64,000 nt of DNA from Liolophura sinensis (GCF_032854445.1 NC_088305.1:29724628-29788627); one strand, 5' to 3'; counted from the first letter of the stretch, positions 1 to 11,290 are shown. Notes: a model not told the origin generated them from the sequence alone. Translations and numbers: made by a program.

Positions 1-1000
1 TTCTGAAAATCTGAAAATAACAGTGAGGCACTTCTCTTAACAAAAAGCCTGTCAACAAACTGAAGTCCATAATTCATCTGTTACTTTTAGCCACCAACAA
101 GCAGGTCGATGAGTACATTATTCAGCTATAAACTCACTCATCAAGGCATCGTGTCACACAACAAAAATTGCATTGTAGCATCACTCAGACAACAGGCTTT
201 CTGCTTAACAGTTTATTTGTTGAGAGCATCGACCGACCTGGAATGTTACACACTGAGAAATCAAAATGTAGTTCAACTTTCCATGCAGCTGGAAAGCTAC
301 ACGTCGCACTTTACTTACAGGTTACTAACTGTTATAAACCTGACTTCAACCAAATTTAAGTCTTATTAAGTTAAGTGATGCGCTTACTTAGCATTGTACC
401 ACGCTATTAGTTGAGGGCCGTGTGCAGATAGAGAAGAACAACATCGAGTGTGTCACACAACATACCGGCATAATATCCTGTCACGCTGTTTGTTTATTCA
501 ATTAAAATGATTTTAACTTACTACTTCTTAAATTTGCCTTTACGAATTATATAAAGGTGAAATATGTGGTTTTCCTTTCAGTGATGATACTAGACATCAA
601 ATATTGATATTACACAAATGTGGATATATCTAGCTTATAAATATCACTATTGTCATTACATATTGGTATTTCACATTCAGAAGCCATGACGGCGAAAAGG
701 AAACACTTTGTTTTTTGACTTTCCAATCTTCATCGGTAAGTTACCCGGAGAAATTCGGAGAAAATGCATTTCTCGACAAATTTGACTTGGCAAGAAAGAC
801 GGTCAGTGGTATCGGGTCACACAACAAATACCGCTACAAAATAACAAGATTCCTTGCAGATTAAGTTAGCGGCTACTATCAAACGAAACACCAAGTCGGC
901 GGGCGAACTAGCCTGATTATCCTCGCCCTCGCCAAGCTACCAATGATATGATCCAACGGACATACGGAGTTAATCAAACCGCTCAAATGTAAGGCAATCA
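1..1000. other. Non-coding stretch, no clear feature
   Basis: No convincing exon, RNA gene or complete element was seen. Around 195-245 a short stretch (CATCACTCAGACAACAG and following bases) resembles one arm of the inverted repeat at 31385-31578, so part of this region is probably an old copy of that element. Confidence 0.4.
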
Positions 1001-1001
1001 A

Positions 1002-1048
1002 CAGTAATTACTAGTCATAATTAGCCAATCATTACTAATTATCGATCA
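1002..1048. promoter_or_regulatory. Cluster of three TAATTA homeodomain-type sites
   Basis: Three exact TAATTA hexamers lie at 1005-1010, 1018-1023 and 1036-1041. The last runs into an ATCGAT at 1041-1046, and a CCAAT precedes it. TAATTA is the core site of many Antp-class and paired-class homeodomains. Three in 37 bp is more than expected, but the DNA is AT-rich, no gene start is identified nearby and no conservation data are available. The regulatory role is inference. Confidence 0.25.
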
Positions 1049-1739
1049 TCAGTACCAAACCCCAATCGAGACATTCTCATGTAATCCATGGGATCCACCC
1101 CGCGCTTTGCAGACAGCATTGTTATTAATTCTGTGAGTTACAACCGGTTTACAATGCTAAAAAAAGAGCCAAATATGATCGTTGTTCTTCAGAGCGGAAA
1201 GGCGTTCCGTTTTGTGCCCACTGGTCACGAAGGCGCTAAATGTCAAGGTCATTCCAACAGAGGGAACCTTTTCGTAACGAAGCTTATTAATGGTGACCGT
1301 AATCTGAGAAGAGACGAATTGCTAAAGGATTCAACTAACGGTGAAAATTGTTCATTGCAACTGTAGGCCATTTGGAAGAATGCTTTGAACGCGATGACCT
1401 CGGGGTTATCATGTCGAAAAAAAGCGTTAGACGAAAAATACGATTCTTTAAAAAACAAAAACTTGTTTCTCAGCGTGGTCATGGCGGTGAACCGTTTGAT
1501 CTTTTTCTCTTTAAAATTTTCCTGGCAGGGCGTCCGTTTCGTGCTTCGACAAAGGAGTTGTGGTCTCATCACCAGTGACGTCACAGACTGGAATGCCCCT
1601 TATGTTGTGATTGATGGGATACTCTAGGTAGTCCGTTTCCATCCAACCTTAAACTTAACTGATCATGCAGAACTGAAAACTGATAAAGAAAGGCGTCAGA
1701 CAAAGACTATGGGCCCGGGACAAAAAAAAAGCGGTGATT

Positions 1740-1945
1740 AAGACATCAGCCCCGTGATCACGAAGCCACCTTAGACTCGAGTAAAAATTTCAGATCACTT
1801 TAGAGTTATTAGTTCTTACGTGACAAGATCAAAATATTGCTTCACAATTTAAATTCTGGGTAATTTGTTTTAACACAAATTTTACCTAAAGTAACGGAAA
1901 GGAACAAAAATGATTGAAATTTAGACTTGGGTCTGAGGGATATCA
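1740..1945. repeat. Dispersed repeat S, copy 1
   Basis: A block starting near the anchor GATCACGAAGCCACCTTAGA is related to 57430-57600 (anchor GATCACGAAGCGAACTTAGA, then 'gt/aa..aaattt' and 'aacata' blocks). The ends contain oppositely oriented 'CTTAGACTCGAG' and 'CTCAGACCCAAG'-like strings, which suggests a small non-autonomous DNA element. No transposase was seen. Confidence 0.35.
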
Positions 1946-2119
1946 AGCAAAAAGGAAGACCCGATAGATGTGGCTTTCCAAGGCCTACAATGGACTTGAT
2001 ATTTGATATTTAGTGACGGTTAACATCGTTGTTTTGTTCGAAATTATTTCGTCAAGATCACGTCCACGAGGCTGTCACAATGATAACGGAGACAAAAAGA
2101 CCATATTTCACCGGTTATT

Positions 2120-2166
2120 TATGACCATTTGCAAGCTATCACTGCCCTGGTTTCACTCTCGATGAC
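2120..2166 (-). repeat. Dispersed repeat F, short fragment
   Basis: It reads as the complement of the repeat F head: GACCATTTGCAAGCTATCAC followed by a TTTCACTCTC-like end. It is a fragment of the family best seen at 33225-33490 and 59548-59760. Confidence 0.4.
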
Positions 2167-2631
2167 GTATGTGTTAATTATTTTGTCAAGGTCAAGAGTG
2201 GAGTAGGAAGGCAAACGGGAAAATGGATTGCTAACTTTTATGTTGTCATATCACAGAACAGTTCAGGTTGTCGAGAGGACTAAATTCTTTCATAAACTTA
2301 ATTTCATTTAAACTGCACATTATTCAGTGTCAATAATTACCAAAAGACAAATCTGAGTTCTGAAAATGCAAAGGCTCAACTGAATTCTAGCGGTATATCG
2401 ATTCTTTGACAAGCAATCATAACAGCTTGCCTTCGATAAAATTCAACAGTGATATTTTGGGTTAGAAAGAAAACCCACGTACATCAAGAACTTGGCAATG
2501 CATTATGATGAAAATACGACTTCCTATGACAGTTCAAACTATTGGCCGCCAGCAACAGCAATTTCACCCAATACAATTAGTTTGAATCGATTAATTTAAA
2601 TTAATATCTAAAAAAATTTACACCTGCAATG

Positions 2632-2790
2632 CATTTATTTATTTGTTTGACTGTTGTTTCACGTCGTACTTAAGAATATTTCATTTACCCGACGACGGCA
2701 AGCCTTATGTTGTGTGTGTGTGTGTGTTGGGGGGGGGGGGGGGGAGGGGCCGGATAGATCCCGGAGGAAACCCACAATCAGGGCCTTGAA
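2632..2790 (-). mobile_element. SINE-A 3'-part relic split by a GT/G expansion
   Basis: In reverse orientation this carries the SINE-A tail (TATTTATTTGTTTGACTG, then CGTCGTACTTAAGAATATTT) and body (CCCGACGACGGCAAGCCTTAT). It resumes with GGAGGAAACCCACAATCAGG after a (TG)n plus poly-G expansion. The tRNA-like head is missing. It is an old, degenerate copy. Confidence 0.55.
2709..2746. repeat. (TG)n microsatellite followed by a poly-G run
   Basis: About seven GT dinucleotides run into a guanine run of about 16 (starting near 2729), then GAGGGG. The run lies inside a SINE-A relic and may form a G-quadruplex on the + strand. Exact length is uncertain because homopolymers are assembly-sensitive. 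Confidence 0.8.
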
Positions 2791-2799
2791 TTGGCTTAA

Positions 2800-4200
2800 A
2801 TGTTTCGCCATTTTATGACATGAGGACTCGTTGCCAAAAGGCTGACAGATTTTCATCTCATATATTCTGTAGAAGACACCGTGAGGAATTGTAACTTCTA
2901 AGTGTACCTTGTATAGAATATTGGCCGACAGTTCCGGAGATAGAAGTAATCTGTATGTATTAGTGAACGGCAAAGATGTTGTTTAAACCAAACGGCTGAT
3001 AAATACATTGGCTTTTCCAATCTGCTTAAATCCCGACAAAGACGCACAATTCTCCTGTGTGGGAGTTTACATTCGAGCTGATAACACGAGCAGCGGGGAA
3101 ACCTTTCCTGCCTAATGTACATCCTCCCGAAGCTATGCAGTCTGCTGCGTCCATTTCTGCCTTTGTGACGATGATTTGTGAGCAAACTGCTCACGTTACT
3201 CGTGTATTATTGGAGAATAATGGCCAATCCAGCCTGGACCCGATGCTCCAGTGTGCGGAAAAGCGGACACCACAGCAAGATACGTGAGCTTATAACCTAG
3301 TATGTAGCCGAAGGCATATCACCAGTCCACATGATTTAGTGTTTGGACAGACGTGTTTTCAATGAGACGTCAGACGTCATATTTTGAATAGCCTCGCTTT
3401 CATCCAAGGCCAATAACAACTGTTATACATTCAAATTTGGTTTTGCTATTTTGTCTTTAGGCTACACTGAAGCTGTGCTGGCATTGTTAAGGCGTCAGTT
3501 ATTTTAGATTCCCATGTGTGAAGCAGGAATATCCTTGGAAGTTGAACACAATGGCCTGGGGAGACTTCGAAGGTTGTTTGGGCTTGTATGGACCCAACAA
3601 TAAAGTGGGCAAAATTATGCGAAATAAGAGTTAAGCATAGCTAGTAAAGATCCCATCCATGTTCTGTTCTACCCAGAAAAAGTGTATTAACAATGTCACA
3701 AGAAAGTTCGGCATCTATACCATCGACAAATTTGTACCTATATGGAAGACAACTCCGCAACGCAACATTCTTGTTGCGCCATCGCCTCTTGTATAACAGG
3801 AATAAACCGCTTATAAATAAAACATCGCTTTGTCGCGTGGACACGATATGAAACGAAGTGCAATAAGACAAAAACTACCTCAATATTAACTTCAAAATGG
3901 CACGTTTTCCAACTGTTGATACATCCGCTGACAACATCCCAACGCGACATATCAACTATTGCGTTGTGGCTCTGTCGCCTCAGGGAACTATGGATAAGAA
4001 AACCACGATATTTTAATATAAAATGGCACGTTTATCTATTTTTTTTCGGCGTAATATCAAAATAGTCGACAACGTGACGATACAACCCTTTATTTGTTAA
4101 ATATTGACTTCCAGAAACATATTCAGGCAGTTCTATCAACTAGAATCTTGTCACGGATTGGACATGACAATGGCGTTTATATTGCCAATATAGCCGTATG
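2800..4200. other. Non-coding stretch, no clear feature
   Basis: Open frames here are short, overlap on both strands and show no recognisable domain, signal peptide or splice-site framework. Nothing interpretable was seen. Confidence 0.4.
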
Positions 4201-4214
4201 TCAATGACGTTTAC

Positions 4215-4620
4215 ATTGACAAATGTGGGCAAATTGTGTTGTATAAATGACTTTTGTATGGACAATTGCATATGCAATGTGTTGTAAAACATGTCAATCT
4301 TGTGTCGAAACAGGCATTCGTATACCAGCTGTCAACCAAAATGGAGGTTTCATGTCAATAATCGCAAGGTCAATTCCCAAAACGACGTTGAGTAGAAACC
4401 ACCAAAGAACTAAGAAAGTATGTCAAGTGCAAAATTAGGACGGAGTCATGCAAGGAATATTATAGGCGAAAGAGTGAAATCTGTATTCAAATCGTGTACC
4501 ATGCTATAGTATATAAGTTACCGATAATAAAATATGTATCTCAGCTGCGCTTTGATTGCATCTATTCGTATTTGGCGATCTAATTCAACACGATGAATAT
4601 ACAGCTCCTAGCCAGTGTTT
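4215..4620 (+). repeat. Dispersed repeat P, copy 1
   Basis: This block parallels 34190-34530. Shared anchors include GTCAATAATCGCA, the CCAAA..GACGTT..A segment, AACTAAGAAAGT, TAAATCGTGTACCATGC-like DNA and GTGCTTTGATT-like DNA, in the same order. A third partial copy is at 23640-23850 and a fourth weak one at 62030-62215. No protein domain, A tail or clear inverted ends were seen, so the class is unknown. Its last ~45 bp also match one end of repeat E. Confidence 0.6.
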
Positions 4621-5870
4621 CATATTGGAAGACAACAGTTAAAGGCGACTGATATTTCATAATTAGCAGAAGATCGGAAATAAACAATTTTCAAGATTCC
4701 ACTACTTTCGCTATTCTCAGGGCCTTCATTGCTGCAGCAAGAAACGATAGACTTAGCACCGTTATTCTAAACAACACTCATTGCCTATTTCTGGTCATTG
4801 CTAATTAAATCGACATCAAGTACACACCATCTAATCAATGGGTCGTAAAACAGCAAATAAATAACACTCTGTAAAGTCGCTTACAGGACGGTCGTCAATG
4901 TTAATGAACTAGACCGGCCATTAATTAGGGAAACCTAACAGTATCCAGGGTTACGATGGTAATTCAAAGGGGAGTGTGGAACTCTTCGTTCGTAAACCTG
5001 GATAGAGGAATTTCAGCCAGTGTCACTGATTTATACCAAAATAGCCACGACACTGTGAATAAATGATTGGTAGTCACACATTTGGGTTGAACGTTCGCAA
5101 AAGGAAAAGAAGACTGATATGTGCTAAACAGAGAGAGGCAGGGTAGAAGGGGGAGGGGGGGCGGCGAGACAGAGGAGGGAGGGACCATAGTGGGAGAGGT
5201 TTGATAGATCACGCTATTCTCTTTTAAACGCTCAATTCTGAGATTTGCAAATGTTACTTTGGTATTGGCTGCTATTGTTTTAGCTATCTAGTTATATCAG
5301 GGGTTTTTGCTGCACTCGAGAATTTTTCACATACACAATTAATCAGTTTACAGGTTGCTGGGATATGTAGTTGGCGCTGTCAATCTCGGCAATTGGCCGG
5401 AGAGTTTGTAGCTTTCCCACTTTTAGTGTCCGTGCCGCCTTGCTGACAATAAACGGTCGACAGCTTTCGTGTGAACATTTGCGCCGACAAACATTAATAG
5501 GAGAGTATCGAGTTCGAACTCTTTTATCTTTAAAGGTCAAAATAGTCCTACCGTATTATGTGACCTATCACAAAGTTAAACAGCTATTGTGGAAGTACAT
5601 TTTCACAAAAAGTTATTTAGACAAGACAAACGATTGGAAAAGTTGAGGAGTTCAACGTTTGTGAACTTGAGCAGTTCCGAAAGGAAAGAGGTGTCATTTG
5701 TGTCTCTGGCACAGAGTGGGATAAGTGATCGGTAATTTAATGTCTGCAACTTTGCCTAACATTTTTCACAAGTCGCATGAAAGAGGAAGACTATTTTACG
5801 TATTTAACTATTAAATACTTGTCGTCCCACAATATGATTTGCAAGATCATATGCCACACGTGGGAAAGAT
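4620..5870. other. Non-coding stretch, no clear feature
   Basis: This is mostly unique-looking DNA with a G-rich purine stretch near 5146-5185. Open frames overlap on both strands without recognisable domains. Confidence 0.4.
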
Positions 5871-5877
5871 CGTTAGT

Positions 5878-5993
5878 AACTTACCAAATGCCAGTGGTTT
5901 ACCTAGGGCGCCACCTACCATAAAGCAGACCGTCTTGGTATAAGCGAAAAAGCTTTGGATATGGCGTTAAAACAACAATCAAATAAATAAATC
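5878..5993 (+). mobile_element. SINE-A/D-type 3' fragment
   Basis: It has the SINE body-to-tail order: a GGTTTACCTAGGGC-like segment, then CCTACCATAAAGCAGACCG, then a degenerate tail core (GGATATGGCGTTAAAACA) and ATCAAATAAATAAAT. The head is missing. Confidence 0.55.
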
Positions 5994-5999
5994 ATACGG

Positions 6000-6835
6000 C
6001 TGTGAGCGAAACTGACCAGACCCTGCTGGGAACGACTACCTTTCGCCAAGCATGTGAAAACTTCCTGACATAAAGCCGTAGAAGTGTCCGAATGATGGTT
6101 CCGCCAAAGCCGACCCGGTTTCCCGTGATTGATGGTCACTTTTATACCTTTATCATTCAATTGTTTCAGCTTGGGTTATTTTGCAGATGGAGCATTCTGA
6201 TCATCATTGTGAACATCATCCAAGACGACCGACACATAACACAATTTGCATTGATCTGTCAGTAATATGTTCCTCATATATCATATAATAACAATCAGAG
6301 CAATTAGATCACTCGAATCCGATTGATTTTGATGTATAAATGATTGTATAAAGAATCATACTGTTCTGATTTTGCATTTTGCGACTTGTGTGGAAAACAC
6401 TGGTGAGAAGACTTCAATGCATTTGGTCTACGCCGACGCTTTACACAAAGCGACTTCCTCTGTACTGGGTGGCAGCTTTACTGTATTAACACACCAAGCC
6501 TTGAGGGGGAAGAAACACCGCATGTAGAGTACATAAACTCCCAATGCTATCCGAATTTAATCCCTGGAAATATCTCTAGGAGTGATTTTAACCTTTGGCA
6601 GAGTAGATCTGCATGATTAGATTGTCAGGGAAGCCGATGTGTGCAGGGATATTGTGTAGAAACGCCTGGCTGTAGAACAGCAATCATGTCAACATGCTTC
6701 TTTGCCCCAGGGTAGGGAAAAGAAGAGTGATATCAAGTCCCGTGGGAGGGATTATTGAAAAGTTTTCGAACTCCATGTGTTAGTTGACCAAGCCGCATTA
6801 AGTAACAAGTTTGGGAGTTAATAAATATATTCTAA
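6000..6835. other. Non-coding stretch, no clear feature
   Basis: Apparently unique DNA with no domain-bearing frame. Nothing interpretable was seen. Confidence 0.35.
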
Positions 6836-6841
6836 TTTATT

Positions 6842-6988
6842 ATGGCAGAAGAACAGTGCCCCCTGGTGATGGTTGCTTGTGAAACGCTGCGCCTTTTCAA
6901 GGAGAAAGTTCCAGTCGCAGTTCCAGTCAGATCCAGCGCACAAGGTCATCGGCATCAGTGGTTTGCCAATTCAAGGCGAACCAATTAG
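6842..6988 (+). other. Short 48-codon open frame with CTCF-like motif
   Basis: An ATG at 6842 (A at -3, G at +4) opens a 48-codon frame beginning Met-Ala-Glu-Glu-Gln-Cys. It has no recognisable domain and no clear splice donor at its end. Within it, GCCCCCTGGTGA (6858-6869) differs by one base from the complement of the animal CTCF consensus. Either reading could be chance. The coding call is weak and is recorded because the stretch looks more complex than its surroundings. Confidence 0.15.
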
Positions 6989-7681
6989 TCTGCTTGGAGG
7001 CAAATTAGAATTGCAAATAAAACCGATGAAGTGGTGAGAAAATCAAGACATAGCCCTTCATCAGAGTAAACGCTTAACCCGGTGGACGTCGCTCGCGGAT
7101 TATCACTAGTGACGCTTTTCAATTAAGAGGTTAATGATTCGCCGTGCCAGTTCTGATCTTGGCACCGTGCCAATAGGTGTCCAATTTCGGGAGACAAAAA
7201 GGTTTGGCAAAGGGAGCAGATAGTGTCGAGGCGTGTGTGTCTAACAACACGTCGTGTTTTGTCAGATGACTTTCAGGCAGAAGAAAATTTAAGTTTCAAT
7301 CAAATACCATTGAAAAGAGTATGCTTTTCCTCGCAGGTGCATGCCGAAAAAAAATTCTAATATGTACCTCAAGTTGATAAATTATAAATGAAGTCAGCAC
7401 CAAAATCCAAATGGGGCGACTCCATTTTGCCTAAGAACTAGTCCTGAAGTTTTCTGTGTTAGGAGGAGAATTTCCGTCGGAAACAGCCGAAGTGCAGTTC
7501 GTACATTTCAGGTAGAACTCTTCTTCCCAGAACGTAGCGAACAGTGCAATTCGTTTTTCATTTGACGATCGGGAAACCGGAATGTTGGACGTAGCTCCCG
7601 AGTTTACAGGAACAAGCCGGCAGTTTTAACGACTCTTATTGGCTGAGTGGTAACACACCCCCAGCATAAATTGTGTTAAAG

Positions 7682-7848
7682 ATGGAGGACTCGACGGACC
7701 CAGCGATTTATGCCAGCTTTGGCGTTTTCAGACTTTACGTGTGTGGCGAGGAAAAAAGGCAAAATTATGCAGCAGGCACCACCAGATATACAAAATGTGC
7801 TCTTTTCAGCCTATAGTGTCATGTTTTTAGGTTTTCTTCTCCTTTAAA
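7682..7848 (+). other. Short 55-codon open frame, possible first exon
   Basis: An ATG at 7682 has a favourable context (AAAG before, G after) and opens a frame beginning Met-Glu-Asp-Ser-Thr-Asp-Pro. It ends in a hydrophobic run, then a stop near 7846. There is no family resemblance and no supporting second exon. It could be chance. Confidence 0.12.
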
Positions 7849-8046
7849 TGTTGATCTGTTGGATGGTAATTATAACTGTATATCATCTCCAAAATTTTAT
7901 TGGGCACCAAACTTGCAATATTCTCAACAATTGTAACTTCAAATATATGTGACATATTAGCTTTATTCCCAATATTTTAATCTCTCTTGGCTTGACTTGA
8001 TCAATTTGAATGTTAGATATCATATGACATATATCATTATAAAACA

Positions 8047-8125
8047 CATCATAGTGAGTAAAACCAGAGAGGCGATGACAGTGTGATAATTTCCAAAGCG
8101 TCACACCTAACCAAGAAAATCGAGA
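8047..8125 (+). repeat. Dispersed repeat F, 5' fragment
   Basis: The fragment contains AGTGAGTAAAACCAGAGAGG, then GACAGTGTGATAAT and GTCACACCTAACC, in the order seen in repeat F at 33225 and 59548. Confidence 0.55.
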
Positions 8126-8309
8126 AACATTAAAGACATCAAATATATTTCGACAGCATAAGTACATGTTTTACATCCGGTCGAATTAAATGTTTCAAGG
8201 GTAAAGAGCAACCTTTTCTACCTCCCTTAGTTCACACTCAACTCCATAATACAATCATATTTATTACAATTAATTTAATTGTGAATTCTCCCCCTGTCAC
8301 ACGTAGAGC

Positions 8310-8585
8310 CTTTGTGACAATAAGCGTTCACTGAATACCTATTTCACTCGGTGGCCTAGAACATACCGTGCGTCTTTCCAGCATCACTGAAAAGTATTGA
8401 CTGCTTCTCTTTGCATGATTCCGTCTTATTCTCGTACCAAATATACTTTCTTAGTTCTTTGGTGGATTGTGCTATACGTCGTTTTGGGAATTGACCTTGC
8501 GATTATTGACCTGGAAGGTCCTTATTGGTTGACAGCTGGTATACGAATGTCTATTTCGACGTATAAATTTATTAACGCTTGTTTG
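8310..8585 (+). repeat. Dispersed repeat E, partial copy
   Basis: This matches 50345-50580 closely: GACTGCTTCTCTTTG, ATATACTTTCTTAG, TACGTCGTTTTGGG, CCTTGCGATTATTGACC and a TGGTATACGAATGTCT-like end. The left third of the element (the TATATTCATCG part seen at 29510 and 50185) is absent. The 69-codon frame across it is not conserved in other copies, so it is probably not coding. Confidence 0.6.
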
Positions 8586-8644
8586 CGCAATCTAATGTGG
8601 GTTTAAGGTCACTTGCCTCCCTCTAATTTGGTGCGCAGATCTTT

Positions 8645-8895
8645 GCGTCCTTGACTTGGCAACGGTAGAGGGTTTGCAGATTGTCCGTTTTTCCTTGACT
8701 TGGCAATGATAGAGGGTTTGCGGATTGTCAGTTTGTCCTTGAATTGGCAATGGTGGAGGGTTTGCGGATTGTCAGTTCGCCTTTGACTTGTCAATGGTAG
8801 AGGGTTTGCGGATTGTCAGTTCGTCCTTGACATGGCAATGTTAGAGGTTTGCAGATCTGTCAGTTCGCTCTTGATTTGGCAATGTTATAGGGTTT
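8645..8895. repeat. 44-bp minisatellite, about 5.5 units
   Basis: Successive units share the anchors CTTGACTTGGCAATGGTAGA and GGGTTTGCGGATTGTCAGTT. Units differ by a few substitutions, and the fifth has a 1-bp shift (AGATCTGTC). Confidence 0.85.
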
Positions 8896-8999
8896 AACGC
8901 TTCTACATTTAATGAAATAAATAGAATCAATGCATATAGAAGAGAAATATTTCAGTTATTCGTTAAAAGTATCCGTATATCATCATCATTATTACTACT

Positions 9000-9395
9000 A
9001 TCAGAATTAGTACTTTGCATTTACCTTCATTTCAGATATAAATGAATAATAATTACAGAGAAACGAGAGCGTTATTACATCAAGTGACCGAGAGAGATCC
9101 TGCTTTGAATATTGAACATTTTTTGGGACCAGAAGTGACGACTATTTTCAGATCCCGTTTAAGCTACTTCTACGAAGTGTATCTATATCTTCTTGTTTCA
9201 CCCTTACGGTTAAACACTATTCACCACAATTTAAACACAGTGATCACAGGTATCTATAGGGAACTAACCCGAAGATTTGCATGTTTAATTCAATGCAGAT
9301 CTTGTGGATTCCTCTACTGTCGTACATGAGAAAGTCTTCTAGGAACTTGCGGATGGTCGTGAATTTTCCCCTGTTCCAGCCACACCTTAACCACC
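9000..9395. other. Non-coding stretch, no clear feature
   Basis: A 95-codon + strand frame from 9042 lacks any recognisable domain or signal peptide, and its 3' end overlaps simple repeat. It is treated as chance. Confidence 0.35.
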
Positions 9396-9455
9396 TCACC
9401 CCACCCCCACCCCCACACCCACCACCACCCCCACCCCCACCCCCACCCCCATCAT
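9396..9455. repeat. C-rich (CCCCCA)n-type simple repeat
   Basis: About 58 bp of runs of three to five C separated by single A bases, including four consecutive CCCCCA units near 9427-9450. The complementary strand has many G-runs and could form stacked G-quadruplexes. Open frames on both strands here (poly-Pro, poly-Gly) are repeat artefacts. Confidence 0.85.
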
Positions 9456-9459
9456 TGCG

Positions 9460-10070
9460 CTGGTTCTTGATGTCAACGTAAAACTCAAAACAAATAAATA
9501 TATAAATTAAACATGAATGCAACTCAGGTCCAGTACAATGAATGACCCTTATCTTTCAATGGGGCATGCACTTGGGGTATCATCTTGTAAAAGTGGCTTT
9601 TGCCGCGCTGGAGTCATTTTGTTTTCCTTGCTCCATTTCCACATGATGATGTATACCACGTGACCACATGTATCATCTGGCTTATACTATCAGTGGCCAG
9701 TGGGAGTTACTCTTTATCTAAGTTGATAGTTTCAAAGAGGATATTAGAGTTTAGCTCCTGGTGTGACACAAAAAGTAAACCCTTCACTACTACATCTGAA
9801 TAAGGTTTGGTCGTCATGACTACAATTTGCGTGTCTACTTCAGTGTCTACGCCTTCCTGACACGAAACCTTGAACACGGGTGATAGATGTCCAATTTCGG
9901 TATCCGTTCAGTCCGTAAGGACCAGAAATATCCAAACAGCTTTAGGCCTCGGTTTCCCAATGGAAGCTGCAATCTTTTCCCCAGCCTGACAAGTCAGCAA
10001 GCTCAATCCTTCCCTCCAGATAGCATTATCTTCAAACGATTATGTCAGACATTATTGGCGAAGTAAAGCA
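9460..10070. other. Non-coding stretch, no clear feature
   Basis: No domain-bearing frame, repeat match or RNA gene recognised. Confidence 0.35.
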
Positions 10071-10298
10071 TTATTTTGTTGAGCCATGGACGGCGGAGTG
10101 AGACTGGAGAATTTATCACACTGAGCATTCATATAACAGTATTATCGTTAATAGGGATTACACTTTCTGAATATAGCACAGATTCTAGTGCTGAAATTTG
10201 GCTGAGACCAATGTGGGTTTCGAACCAGCGACCTCAGAGTCAGGCACCAAATCGCCAGCAATACATGTCAACCGTCTAGACCACTCGACCAACAGACC
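10071..10298 (-). mobile_element. SINE-C with tRNA-like head (minus strand)
   Basis: The complement of 10298-10200 reads as a tRNA-like head. It has an A-box-like TTGGTCGAGTGG and a near-consensus B box, GGTTCGAAACCC (complement of 10214-10225). The body continues to about 10130, where GTAATCCCTATTAACGATAA (complement) lies. Part of the same body recurs at 10433-10484 in the same orientation and at 10485-10580 inverted. No functional tRNA is likely, because no acceptor stem can be formed. Confidence 0.65.
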
Positions 10299-10387
10299 TT
10301 CCAAAATAGAAGGTAGTTGACCGGTACAATTTACAGCGAACATGCATTACCCCTCTGATGGTCACAAACGACGTCACTCCCTTAGGT

Positions 10388-10624
10388 GAATATATCAGAT
10401 AGGTATAGATGTCATTTGGAAAGTAGATTAAATAACAGTATTATCGTTAATAGGAATTACACTTTCTGAATATAGCACAGATTCGCTGGTTCGAAACCCA
10501 CATTGGTCTCAGCCAACTTTCAGCACTAGAATCTGTGCTATATTCAGAAAGTGTAATCCCTATTAACGATAATACTGTTACTTACTCCACTTTTCAAATG
10601 ATATCTATACCTATCTCAGTATTC
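10388..10624. repeat. Long inverted repeat (hairpin), arms ~95 bp
   Basis: Arm 1 is 10388-10483, arm 2 is 10530-10624, and the loop is about 46 bp. The inner ~52 bp of the arms differ at one position; the outer part has several mismatches and an indel. Arm 2 extended leftward (10485-10580) is also the inverse of 10134-10229 with one mismatch in 96. The sequence is SINE-C body DNA, so this is a fold-back of a SINE and not an ordinary transposon terminus. Confidence 0.9.
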
Positions 10625-10844
10625 ATATGTTAGCAGCTTTATCTTTTGTCCTCCAGCATATAACAGACATTCCTTGCTCCTGTTTACACCGATTTTAATT
10701 TTTAATTTTTGAGTATTAACTTCATACTCACAGAACTTTGACTGATACGATGGCGATCAGCTTTGTGGGTAGATAAGAACGGAGTGCCTGCCCAGTGAAA
10801 AGCACCGACATTTCGGTAAGTTATAATCGAACTTTTCCGTATTC

Positions 10845-10965
10845 CCATCAAAGTTAGGACCGATTCCGCAAAACCATTTCTGACTTATGTCAAAATTTGA
10901 AGTACGACTTTAAAACCTATTTTGAGGCGTTGGAAAATTAAATTTTGTCCACCTTATCAATGTTA
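10845..10965 (+). repeat. Dispersed repeat R fragment
   Basis: The anchor ACCATTTCTGACTTATGTCA also occurs with small changes at 23243-23280, 52105-52130 and 59085-59105. A TTGAGGCGTTGG-like segment follows, comparable to 'ATGAGGTGGTTAAA' at 23309. A short non-autonomous element is likely; its ends are not defined. Confidence 0.4.
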
Positions 10966-11195
10966 CCGGTACTCTAAGATAAATGTATTTCAACTTCCAG
11001 TACCAAAAACTGAGCATTGTGAAGAGGTCTTAAATTTTTTACTTAATCCACAAAAGGCTCTTGGGCTTTTATTTTATTTATTTTAGTCTTTTTAGTGGGA
11101 GAGAAACGGTTCTCATCGAAGGTATGACAGAGCCAACTGCCCTTTATGGTCCATCAATCGCTAACTATTGCTGACAAGCCACCTATAATATGTAA

Positions 11196-11290
11196 TTAAA
11201 GATGTACAGCATAGAGAGTAAAACCAGAAAAACGACAGTATGATAGCTGGTAAATGGTCACACACGAAGAGGGAAAAAATGAATCGAAAA
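11196..11290 (+). repeat. Dispersed repeat F, 5' part
   Basis: The order is TTAAAGATGTACAGCATAGA, GAGTAAAACCAG, GACAGTATGATAGCTGG, then AATGGTCACAC, as in the repeat F head. The body beyond about 11285 does not match. Confidence 0.6.

Noticed and set aside
1088-1584. Overlapping frames on both strands as a gene
   Set aside because: Frames on opposite strands cover the same DNA with no recognised motif or signal peptide.
9244-9522. Poly-Gly (-) and poly-Pro (+) proteins
   Set aside because: Frames across a C-rich simple repeat with no conserved flank.
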